Source: Alphaproteobacteria bacterium
GTDB lineage: Bacteria > Pseudomonadota > Alphaproteobacteria > RF32 > CAG-239
Assembly: GCA_017470585.1 (NCBI GenBank)
Contig: JAFUYI010000017.1
Coordinates: 1 to 38,935 of the forward strand
Reading direction: 5' to 3'
DNA: 38,935 nt
Positions 31,759 through 38,160 of this stretch are shown here, piece after piece. Below the pieces are notes generated by a model that saw only the letters and a list, made by a program, of their open reading frames with translations, ran no database searches and was not told the DNA's origin. Numbering within the stretch: the stretch's first letter is position 1; each line of letters opens with the position of its first letter. The position numbers and the translations under genes were made by a program.

Positions 31759-32277
31759 TTATTTGAAATCTTTATATATTCTTGAGGCAACCGGTCCTAA
31801 ATCGTTTTGATATTTGCCGTGGTAAAGTTTTATATCTCCGGTGGTTTTCCAAAATGTAATTTGGGCGATGGGCATATTTTTATATAATTTTATCGGCATG
31901 GTAGCATACAAATGAAATGTAACGTTGCACTTGCAGCCTATGTCAAACAATCCCGAAGTGATATGAATAAAAAGCCCCAATCTTGCAATACTTGATTTAG
32001 CATGAACAATCGGCACATAAAAATCACTGCCGACAAATTCATTGCTGCAACCCAAAATAAATTCGCCTCTTTTCATCTCGTATCCCTCATCGGGAATAAT
32101 AATCGTTTGAGTTTTGGGTTCAATTTTAGGGTCAATAATTTCATCGGTATAGCTCACCAGTTTATCGCCTAAAGTCAAATCATACGAATTGGTCGTTATA
32201 GCCTGCTCGCGAAAGGGTTTGATAACGATTTTGTTGTTTAAGACTTCTTCTCTTATTTTGTTGCCGGTTAAAATCAT
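31759..32277 (-). CDS. dCTP-deaminase-like protein, probably catalytically inactive paralogue
   Basis: A 172-residue dCTP deaminase/dUTPase-fold protein. HAKSSIARLGL matches the nucleotide-binding SS.ARLGL motif and PIAQITFW the later QI.F strand. Where active enzymes have the catalytic glutamate (T-L-E-L) this protein has VTFHLYA, with His in place of Glu, so deamination is not expected. It is the last of five genes and overlaps the preceding paralogue by ATGA. It may be a regulatory or structural partner of that paralogue, since the family forms trimers, or bind a different nucleotide. Confidence 0.8.
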   Translation of the reverse strand: MILTGNKIREEVLNNKIVIKPFREQAITTNSYDLTLGDKLVSYTDEIIDPKIEPKTQTIIIPDEGYEMKRGEFILGCSNEFVGSDFYVPIVHAKSSIARLGLFIHITSGLFDIGCKCNVTFHLYATMPIKLYKNMPIAQITFWKTTGDIKLYHGKYQNDLGPVASRIYKDFK

Positions 32278-32768
32278 TTATTTTGCTCCATTTTGGAAAT
32301 TTGCGGACGTGAATAGCTGGAATACCCATCGTGGTACAAATCCGGCTTTCCGTAATTAAGCCAGAAAGAAATTTGTCCGGTTATCATACGCGGATAGATT
32401 TTAAAAGGCTTGGCGGCGACCAATTCCAACGTCCATTTATGAACCGATCCCGTATGCCCAAGATCTGCCGACACCTGCAGAAACAGTCCCAATCTTCCGG
32501 TGGAACTGCGCCCGATTAAAGACATTGCACATTTTTTGCTTCCCAAAGTTTCAAAAGTGTGTCCGAGATAAACCCGATTGGGGTATAAAATAAACCCTTC
32601 TTCGGGAATTTTAATCGTTTTATAGTTGCCGTCGTCTTCTTTGAAGGTCAGCTCTTCACCCATACGGTAGTTATAGCTGTTGGGGTTGAGCTGATTTTCA
32701 TTAAACGGAGAGATTATAATATCCCCGTTTTCAACATATTTTTTTATTTCAGATCCGGTTAAAATCAT
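32274..32768 (-). CDS. dCTP-deaminase-like protein with catalytic glutamate retained
   Basis: A 164-residue dCTP deaminase-fold protein opening MILTGSEIKKYVENGDIIISPF. IGRSSTGRLGLF carries the Ser/Arg phosphate-binding motif and KWTLELVA retains the catalytic glutamate, followed by TGQISFW. Canonical Dcd converts dCTP to dUTP, but this protein is shorter than Escherichia coli Dcd (193 residues) and lies in an accessory operon rather than with nucleotide metabolism genes. The start is set at the ATG at 32768 next to the S66 gene stop; no Shine-Dalgarno is visible, suggesting coupling. The downstream paralogue overlaps by ATGA. Confidence 0.82.
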   Translation of the reverse strand: MILTGSEIKKYVENGDIIISPFNENQLNPNSYNYRMGEELTFKEDDGNYKTIKIPEEGFILYPNRVYLGHTFETLGSKKCAMSLIGRSSTGRLGLFLQVSADLGHTGSVHKWTLELVAAKPFKIYPRMITGQISFWLNYGKPDLYHDGYSSYSRPQISKMEQNK

Positions 32769-32769
32769 T

Positions 32770-33735
32770 TTAAAATTCAATCATTGTAATTTGCGAGTTT
32801 TCGATTTTACACTGACCGCCGGTGGGAAATGTAATAATAGGAGTGGTATGTCCGAAATCAACATTGGCGATTATCGGGATATTTTTTAACTCCGGCTTGG
32901 AAGACAAAATTCTTCTTAAAAGCGGCTCATCAACCTTATTTTCCGGTTCAAAACGCCCGAATACAATCGCTTTGACTGTTTTGAAATCGGGGTGTTGCAT
33001 TAAGGCCTGCAAGTTGCGGTTTAAAGTCCATAATTCGTGTTCGGCGCAATGTTCCAAAAACAAAATGCAATCTTTAATATCGGGAAAATAAGGTGTGCCT
33101 TTTAACTCATCAAGCAATCCCAAATTACCGCCGACCATACGTCCTTGCGCCGCACCGGAATTTATGAGCCAATAACCGCTGTTTTTGATAAAATTGCGGT
33201 TTTGCTGGTCCATAAACCACGGATCATCTGCCCATTCGGAAGCGGGATAAAGTTCAAAAGGTTTATCCTGCATCAGGCATTTTTTAAAAAATTCAATCGT
33301 ATAATCAAGACCTTTGAGCATACCGAAACTCGAAAAATGCGGGCCGGAGTAAGTAACCAAGCCGGTCTTGGCATAAATTGCATTTGAAAGAGCGGTAATA
33401 TCTGAAAAGCCGCATAAAATCTTGGGATTATTTTTGATTAAATCATAATCAATGCGGGAAAGAAGCTCATTAGAGTTAAACCCGCCGATGGCGGTTAAGA
33501 TGCCGTCAACTTCAGGATCTTTGAAAGCTTCTTCTAAATCCTGCAGGCGTGATTCTACCGAAGAGGAGGCAAACTCATCCATTTCATCAACGTGTTTGCC
33601 GTAAGATACACTTAAACCGAGTTCGGCAAGCCGCTCTTTGGCAATTTGGCGGCAATCTTCGGAAATAATTTTCATACTGCGGGAGGGGGCAATCACTCTG
33701 ATATGTGATCCGGAATGTAATTTTTTTGCTATCAT
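32770..33735 (-). CDS. S66 family peptidase (LD-carboxypeptidase/MccF-like)
   Basis: A 321-residue serine peptidase of the S66 family. The N-terminal GSHIRVIAPSRS, the nucleophile Ser in CGFSDITAL, GLVTYSGPHF, GRMVGGNLGLL, VFGRFEPENKVDEP (Glu region) and ANVDFGHTTPIITFPTGGQ (His region) are all present. Family members either trim the D-Ala of murein tetrapeptides (LdcA) or cleave aminoacyl-nucleotide antibiotics (MccF). The SGPHF-type loop and operon neighbours (synthetase-like, nucleotide-binding) make the MccF type plausible, but sequence alone cannot decide. No signal peptide, so cytoplasmic. It overlaps the synthetase-like gene by ATGA. Confidence 0.85.
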   Translation of the reverse strand: MIAKKLHSGSHIRVIAPSRSMKIISEDCRQIAKERLAELGLSVSYGKHVDEMDEFASSSVESRLQDLEEAFKDPEVDGILTAIGGFNSNELLSRIDYDLIKNNPKILCGFSDITALSNAIYAKTGLVTYSGPHFSSFGMLKGLDYTIEFFKKCLMQDKPFELYPASEWADDPWFMDQQNRNFIKNSGYWLINSGAAQGRMVGGNLGLLDELKGTPYFPDIKDCILFLEHCAEHELWTLNRNLQALMQHPDFKTVKAIVFGRFEPENKVDEPLLRRILSSKPELKNIPIIANVDFGHTTPIITFPTGGQCKIENSQITMIEF

Positions 33736-34772
33736 TTTGTTAAACCTTTCTTTTTTAATTCCGCTAAAGTCTGTAAATTAAGTTCTTCAATGCGGGTTTG
33801 TTTGTTTTTAAACAATTCCGTAATCTGAGGTTCAGCGTTAACATCGCCGAAAATCATCTTTTCACTTATGTATAAGACCCGTGATAATTCCTGCGGGCGC
33901 ATTCCGGCTTGAGAGGCGAAATAATGAAGCCCGCGTAAATATTTATATAAAATTTTACTCTGCTGATTACGGCTTGAGGGATAAAGCCCTTCTCGCATTA
34001 AAGCCGTGGATGTGATAATGCAGTCTTTGAATTTGTAGTTTTTATCCAATCCCGGATGAGAGGGAAAGGGATAGCAATCCATAACATGATTTAATCCCTC
34101 GCGCGCCTGCATTATAACCGTATCGCCGAATCCTACTTCCAAAAACAGCGGTTTTTTGGTTTCCTCGTCACGGAAAATAATAAAATTACCGACATCGGAA
34201 TATTGCCGTGAATATTTATGTCTGACGGCAAAATTAAAGTTCTCGCCGTAAATTCCCTGCAATCCGATACTGTGACGATAGAAACGCTCCGGATTGGCAT
34301 CAATTTCAAGCTCGCCCGTGCGGCGGCTTGCTGCCAAATCAAAAAGTTCGCGGTCATTGGAATTAACTCTTAAAACCAAATCCCGTTCGGGAATTTGCGC
34401 GGTTGTCAAAAAGAAGTCCAAAACCTCATCAAAGGCTTTTTCTTTCCTCTCATAAGGGGCAATAGTGTCAATATTGGTAAAATACGAACCCCATTTGGGA
34501 TTGAAATCAGAGGCAAGCATATTTTTAATGTTGCGTGTACGCACCGAGGGTTGCGCTGTAACAATACCGGTCTCGGGAATATCAAGCGGTGCGATATAAT
34601 CTTTTTTCAGCCCCGAGATGGCCGAACCGATAAAAATTACGCTTTCATCTTGCGTTGAGGTTATCGGAAGCGGGAAAGTCATTTGATACCCGCGGTTTCG
34701 ATAATGCCGCAAATAATTATCCGCCAACTGCTTGCGGCAATCATTCAAAGCGTCTAAATCCGTTAAATTCAT
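33732..34772 (-). CDS. Stand-alone alanyl-tRNA-synthetase-core-like protein
   Basis: A 346-residue protein resembling the class II catalytic core of alanyl-tRNA synthetase, lacking editing and C-Ala domains. It keeps a shadow of the AlaRS order: SVIFIGSAISGLK (like the LLFtnaGM.QFK block), GIVTAQPSVRTRNI (like N.QPSLRT.DI), SYFTNIDTIAPYERKEKAFDEVLDFFL (like FFEMLGN...FK.EAI.F.W) and ITSTALMREGLYPSSRNQQSKILYKYLRGL (like F.I.DGV.PSNEGRGYVLRRLIR). Key residues are changed, so the substrate may not be alanine or tRNA. Such paralogues activate an amino acid for small-molecule or peptide ligation in other systems. Start ATG overlaps the methyltransferase stop (ATGA). Confidence 0.7.
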   Translation of the reverse strand: MNLTDLDALNDCRKQLADNYLRHYRNRGYQMTFPLPITSTQDESVIFIGSAISGLKKDYIAPLDIPETGIVTAQPSVRTRNIKNMLASDFNPKWGSYFTNIDTIAPYERKEKAFDEVLDFFLTTAQIPERDLVLRVNSNDRELFDLAASRRTGELEIDANPERFYRHSIGLQGIYGENFNFAVRHKYSRQYSDVGNFIIFRDEETKKPLFLEVGFGDTVIMQAREGLNHVMDCYPFPSHPGLDKNYKFKDCIITSTALMREGLYPSSRNQQSKILYKYLRGLHYFASQAGMRPQELSRVLYISEKMIFGDVNAEPQITELFKNKQTRIEELNLQTLAELKKKGLTK

Positions 34773-35566
34773 CTTGAAAGACCTTTTTTGTTTTTTATGC
34801 AATCAAAAATCAAATCTCCGGGATACTCGCCCTGCCCAAACGGGCGGCGATCGAATCCGCTGTAAAGATTATCAACATTCAAATCATTTTTTTCCAAAAC
34901 CATGGCGGCAGTATCTTTGAAGAAGTATCCGGTTGTGTAAAGCCACTCAAATTCAGCCTTCTTGCCGTCGGTGTATTTGACGGTGTAATACTCCTCAATG
35001 TCTTGTGTCTGCTTGAAATAATCGCGGTGGTTTATTTCAACGCGGCGGTTGATGGTGTTTCCTTCCCTATCGTGATAATTACCGTCAAAAACAACGCCCT
35101 CTTTAACCATCATGTGCAGCCACGGATTGAACAAATCAAAGGTAAATCTCCCGTTTTCGCTCAAAAGTTCTTTGGTGCTTTTAAGCATACGGTCAAGGTC
35201 TGCAACCGATTGACAATGCTGCAGGACTCTGAAAGGAGCAAAGGCAAAAGAAAATTTTTCTTTTGATTGAAACTCGTTAATATCGGCAACGTGGGTAACA
35301 ATATTTTTAATGCCGGCATAAGAGGCTTTTTCTTTTAAGACTTCAATTTCATCACCGATAATATCCACAGCATGGAACTCCAAATCGGGATGAGCTTTGG
35401 CAATGGGCAACAAAACCCGTCCGGTTCCGGCTCCGATTTCGATAACGCGATTATTGTCAAATTCCGATTTGTATTGTCCAACGATACCATTATAAAAAAC
35501 AATATCTTCCTTACGCTTTTCGTAAAAAATATCATAAAGTTCGGAAGCGTTTTTATACCTTTTCAT
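34769..35566 (-). CDS. Class I SAM-dependent methyltransferase
   Basis: A 265-residue methyltransferase. VIEIGAGTGRVLLPIA is motif I, FHAVDIIGDE is motif II, and FAFAPFRVLQHCQSVADLDRMLKSTKELLSENGRFTFDLFNP spans motifs III to V. The C-terminal half (about 155-265) is a beta-rich substrate domain. DLYDIFYEKRKEDIVFYNG at the start (residue 11 on, ASELYDIFY) is typical of small-molecule methyltransferases. It is the first gene of the five-gene operon and overlaps the synthetase-like gene by ATGA, so it probably methylates the product of this pathway. Confidence 0.83.
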   Translation of the reverse strand: MKRYKNASELYDIFYEKRKEDIVFYNGIVGQYKSEFDNNRVIEIGAGTGRVLLPIAKAHPDLEFHAVDIIGDEIEVLKEKASYAGIKNIVTHVADINEFQSKEKFSFAFAPFRVLQHCQSVADLDRMLKSTKELLSENGRFTFDLFNPWLHMMVKEGVVFDGNYHDREGNTINRRVEINHRDYFKQTQDIEEYYTVKYTDGKKAEFEWLYTTGYFFKDTAAMVLEKNDLNVDNLYSGFDRRPFGQGEYPGDLIFDCIKNKKGLSR

Positions 35567-35673
35567 AAAACATTCCCCATTCTATCGACCATAAACGGGG
35601 CGATTATAACATATTTTTGTCAAATATTCAACATTTTTCTCCAATTTTTTAAATTAAATTGTTAAAAGCATTT

Positions 35674-36237
35674 TTATTCGGGATTGTATTCTATACTTAT
35701 TGTGCTTGTATGCGTACCTGCAACCGTATTCACATCAACCGGTTTTTCATAACTGCAACCGTAAGGATATACCTTAAAAGTGTTTCCCGAAACATATTTT
35801 ATATAAAAACCGCAGGTGTTTTGCTTTCCCGCTCCCAATATCCCACCTAAATGATTAGGCGACAACGACAATCCGCCGCAGGATGATGTTTGACCCCTGC
35901 AAGCTTCGGGATTTGGTATATCGGCGTTAAAATATCCCACCGTGATATTAGTTGCCGACACAACCGGTCCATAAGTTTGTCGCACCACACCGTTTTCATT
36001 ATACCACACAAAGCCGTATGTGTTTTCCGGATTATTTAAATTAACCGTGATCGTACCTAAATTTATATCACCGGTTACATTTAAATTTGCATCGGCACTT
36101 GCGGCTCGGAAATTGCCCAAGGTTATTTCGTGGTCGATGGTGGTGGAAATTGCAAAATTTTCGGATACCGCCGCGGCGTTATAGGCGGTGCAAGATATGC
36201 CTGCTAATAGAATTGTCAAAAAAGTTTTGTTTGTCAT
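35674..36237 (-). CDS. Secreted four-cysteine beta-rich protein, family copy F
   Basis: A 187-residue protein and the only complete family copy on the minus strand. Signal peptide MTNKTFLTILLAGISCTAYNAAA, then TTIDHEITLGNF, GDINLGTITVNL, GYFNADIPNPEAC, SSCGGLSLS, NTCGFYIKYVSGNTFKVYPYGC and TSTISIEYNPE. The protein pairs with copy A (shared signal peptide and TTIDHE region), but its leader RNA resembles copies B-E, so protein and leader have different closest relatives. GAGGAAG precedes the ATG. No clear terminator hairpin follows the stop codon. Confidence 0.8.
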   Translation of the reverse strand: MTNKTFLTILLAGISCTAYNAAAVSENFAISTTIDHEITLGNFRAASADANLNVTGDINLGTITVNLNNPENTYGFVWYNENGVVRQTYGPVVSATNITVGYFNADIPNPEACRGQTSSCGGLSLSPNHLGGILGAGKQNTCGFYIKYVSGNTFKVYPYGCSYEKPVDVNTVAGTHTSTISIEYNPE

Positions 36238-36270
36238 CTAAACTTCCTCTTATGTTTCTTTGTGCTTTAT

Positions 36271-36312
36271 AAAAAAAGAAACCACCTTTCGAGCATTTGC
36301 CCCGGAGGTGGT
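36271..36312 (-). terminator. Intrinsic terminator ending leader F
   Basis: Minus strand: CCACCT pairs with AGGTGG, followed by TTTCTTTTTTT; about 34 nt before the start codon. Confidence 0.78.
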
Positions 36313-36469
36313 CGGAAGTTAGCAACTATCAGTTATAATAGTCCCGCGTATTTGTAAAATTACTTATTCCGCAGGCTTCCGACCATAAGCCGGATATAAA
36401 CCAAATAACGCTTTGGTAAAACGATAACTGAAAGGTTGCTACACCTCAAAGCGGCTTTTCGCTCGCTTC
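36271..36469 (-). ncRNA. Structured leader RNA, copy F
   Basis: Read on the minus strand. P1 is TAGCAAC (36435-36441) with GTTGCTA (36320-36326). P2 is CAGTTAT (36424-36430) with ATAACTG (36330-36336). A local hairpin pairs TCCGGC (36389-36394) with GUCGGA. The exchange strand GGTCGGAAG (36376-36384) also pairs with CTTCCGACC (36310-36318), outside P1. Relative to the GGTTGGAAG/CTTCCAACC of copy C, both strands changed together (U to C, A to G), a compensatory substitution in the pseudoknot helix. GAGGTG lies just 5' of P1, as in the others. Confidence 0.82.
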
Positions 36470-36475
36470 AAATCT

Positions 36476-36504
36476 ACCCTAGCATAAAAAATCAGTAATG
36501 TAAA
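36476..36504 (-). promoter_or_regulatory. Promoter of leader RNA copy F
   Basis: Minus strand: -35 TTTACA (36499-36504), 17-bp spacer ending TTATGC (extended -10), -10 TAGGGT (36476-36481). Confidence 0.78.
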
Positions 36505-36558
36505 GCAAAAAAAATCAAAATTATTAAAACATTTTTTGACAAAAATACTTGACAGAAA

Positions 36559-36586
36559 AAATAACTATGCTATCATGACATTGTTA
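36559..36586 (+). promoter_or_regulatory. Promoter of the thioredoxin-fold lipoprotein gene
   Basis: TTGACA, a 16-bp spacer ending TATGC, and TATCAT, about 45 bp before the start codon at 36625; the TTGACA begins within a few bases of 36550. This is a sigma70-type promoter, not the TAnnTTTG type of Bacteroidetes. Confidence 0.6.
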
Positions 36587-36624
36587 ACTTTATTATTCAC
36601 ACACTATTAAAAATTTTTCAAGTT

Positions 36625-37002
36625 ATGAAGAAGATTGTATTTCTCATGATGACAGCCGTTGTGTGCATGGCAATGGCGTTGGTGTCCTGCGAGGCTCTTG
36701 ACGATGATTTCAACATCCGCAGTGCCAGCAGCGAAAGCGTGTATTTCCTGCATCTCCCGACCTGCCCGCGCAGTAACGCAGCCAAGGCGTACATCGCCGC
36801 CAAGTATCCTGATGCCAAGGTGATCTACATTGACATTTCTTCCTCCAAGAACGACTACATTTTGGAAGGAGCGATGAATGCCTATCACCTCGGCAATTCC
36901 GCCCAAACCCCGATTATCTGTTTCGGTGCAAACCACATCGAGGGTTGGGATTATTCCAAAGAGATGATTCTGGATGAGTATATTCGAAATTATCTGCCAT
37001 AA
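36625..37002 (+). CDS. Lipoprotein with glutaredoxin/thioredoxin-like domain
   Basis: A 125-residue protein. A signal with lipobox (residues 1-22, ALVSC) puts the lipidated cysteine at 22, followed by acidic EALDDD. The rest resembles a small thioredoxin fold: YFLHLPTCPRSNAAKAYIAA has a monothiol-type CPRS (47-50) in place of CPYC, VIYIDIS is a strand, and TPIICF carries the cis-proline. Only one active-site cysteine remains, so glutathionylation or binding is likelier than disulfide exchange. No Shine-Dalgarno is seen (TTCAAGTT before ATG), and its G+C is higher than its surroundings. It has its own promoter and terminator. Confidence 0.72.
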   Translation: MKKIVFLMMTAVVCMAMALVSCEALDDDFNIRSASSESVYFLHLPTCPRSNAAKAYIAAKYPDAKVIYIDISSSKNDYILEGAMNAYHLGNSAQTPIICFGANHIEGWDYSKEMILDEYIRNYLP

Positions 37003-37006
37003 AATG

Positions 37007-37041
37007 AAGTCCCGAGAGTTAAAACCTCTCGGGACTTTTTT
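37007..37041 (+). terminator. Terminator of the lipoprotein gene
   Basis: Perfect AAGTCCCGAGAG / CTCTCGGGACTT stem with a 7-nt loop and a T run. Confidence 0.88.
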
Positions 37042-37135
37042 GCTTAAAAGTCAAAGAATCGCTTGACTTGGTTGTTTTTTTGTCTAATATGAAAACAATA
37101 AAGTATAATTATGTCATATTAAAACAACAGGCCTT

Positions 37136-37291
37136 ATGGAATATCAAATTTTTTTGTTGATTGGTCTTTCGATTATAGCAGCCCTGATACTCTCCGGAGT
37201 GTTTTATTGGCTGGCTGAAAGAAACGCCGATAGAGAAATTAAAAAGCACGACCGAAAAGTCGCTGAAAAGTTGAAACGTCGTTATTATTAA
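37136..37291 (+). CDS. 51-aa single-pass membrane protein
   Basis: A short gene encoding MEYQIFLLIGLSIIAALILS, a membrane helix (about residues 5-26), then a charged tail (AERNADREIKKHDRKVAEKL..RRYY). It starts directly after GCCTT with no Shine-Dalgarno. A possible promoter, TTGACT-16 bp-TAATAT, lies near 37064-37090. A second small membrane gene follows after 12 bp. The basic tail suggests an N-out, C-in orientation. I recognise no family. Confidence 0.6.
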   Translation: MEYQIFLLIGLSIIAALILSGVFYWLAERNADREIKKHDRKVAEKLKRRYY

Positions 37292-37303
37292 AACAAATCA
37301 CTT

Positions 37304-37432
37304 ATGGACAAGAAAAAAGTATTAAAAGTTGTCGGTATTGCGGCAGTTACAACCGCAACCCTTGTAGGCGGAGCCGTTTTGGGCGTGAAATTATTTGAGA
37401 AACGCCTGATTAAGTTGCTCGCCGGAGAGTAA
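37304..37432 (+). CDS. 42-aa small membrane protein
   Basis: A short gene encoding MDKKKVLKVVGIAAVTTATL then VGGAVLGVKLFEKRLIKLLAGE: a basic start, one glycine/alanine-rich hydrophobic helix (about residues 8-27) and an amphipathic basic tail. It has no Shine-Dalgarno (TCACTT before ATG) and lies 12 bp after the 51-aa gene, so the two are probably co-transcribed. A bidirectional terminator follows. Family not recognised. Confidence 0.6.
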   Translation: MDKKKVLKVVGIAAVTTATLVGGAVLGVKLFEKRLIKLLAGE

Positions 37433-37444
37433 AGTTAATTTAAA

Positions 37445-37473
37445 AACAGAGCCTTAAAAACGCTCTGTTTTTT
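37445..37473. terminator. Bidirectional terminator before rlmH
   Basis: AACAGAGC / GCTCTGTT stem with T runs on both strands, between the convergent 42-aa gene and rlmH. Confidence 0.8.
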
Positions 37474-37913
37474 TATTCCCGATGATAGGGATGTCCGGCA
37501 ATAATCGTCTGAATACGGTAAATTTGCTCGGCCAATACCGCCCTCATAAGGATATGGGGCAGGGTGAGCTTGCCGAAAGAAAGCAATAAATCTCCTCTTT
37601 CACGGGTTGATTGCAAATGCCCGTCGGCACCTCCGATTAAAAAACATAACTGCGAGCATCCCTGCGTTTGCCACGAGGCGATTTTATCCGCCAAATCCAA
37701 ACTTTTCATATTCTCGCCGCGCTCATCCAAAACAATAACTTTTGCCCCGTGCGGAATAGCGTTCTGTAAAAAGGAGGCTTCCTGCGTCTGCGTGGAATTG
37801 TCCGCTTCTTTGATTTGAATATCCCATGATGAACGTTTAATATATTCATCAATTATTTGTTTTTCCGGAGCATTTTTTTTGCATTTTCCGATTGCGGCAA
37901 TGATAACTTTCAT
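37473..37913 (-). CDS. rlmH: 23S rRNA (pseudouridine1915-N3)-methyltransferase RlmH
   Basis: A 146-residue SPOUT methyltransferase. The SAM-binding knot shows VIVLDERGENMKSLDLA, FLIGGADGH and the closing LRAV-like LMRAVLAEQIYRIQTIIAGHPYHRE signature. It methylates pseudouridine 1915 of 23S rRNA helix 69. The start is set at the ATG at 37913 (MKVIIAAIGK); earlier in-frame codons add residues not found in the family. AAGGGA lies upstream. Confidence 0.96.
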   Translation of the reverse strand: MKVIIAAIGKCKKNAPEKQIIDEYIKRSSWDIQIKEADNSTQTQEASFLQNAIPHGAKVIVLDERGENMKSLDLADKIASWQTQGCSQLCFLIGGADGHLQSTRERGDLLLSFGKLTLPHILMRAVLAEQIYRIQTIIAGHPYHRE

Positions 37914-38160
37914 TTTTGTTTCCCTTTTATTGCCGCAAGCATAGCAAAAATTTTTCAATAATCAAGTTTTATTTTTATCAGAACCGCAGGCGTTTAACTA
38001 AAAAATATTGTGCATTGTTTGCCTGCTCATCCTTGTTTTTCAACTCGGGGTGTAAGCGATGGTGAGGGGTGAACTCCGATTGCCGGGAATTATTGCAAAT
38101 TTCCCTGATAATACTCAACCTTCCGCAAACACCTTCAAATTCCGTACAGACCGAAGGATT
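37914..38160. other. Intergenic stretch with no supported gene
   Basis: A short minus-strand frame (37978-38178) would encode 66 residues beginning in a repeat and ending QYFLVKRLRF, with no Shine-Dalgarno and no recognisable domain. Its sequence is not a simple repeat translation past residue 12, so it might be the decayed end of a gene or mobile element. I see nothing else in the stretch. Confidence 0.35.

Noticed and set aside
36540-37440. Confident call of a Bacteroidetes-derived island
   Set aside because: Missing Shine-Dalgarno sites fit, but promoters are TTGACA/TATNAT type rather than TTTG/TAnnTTTG, and no homology search could be run.
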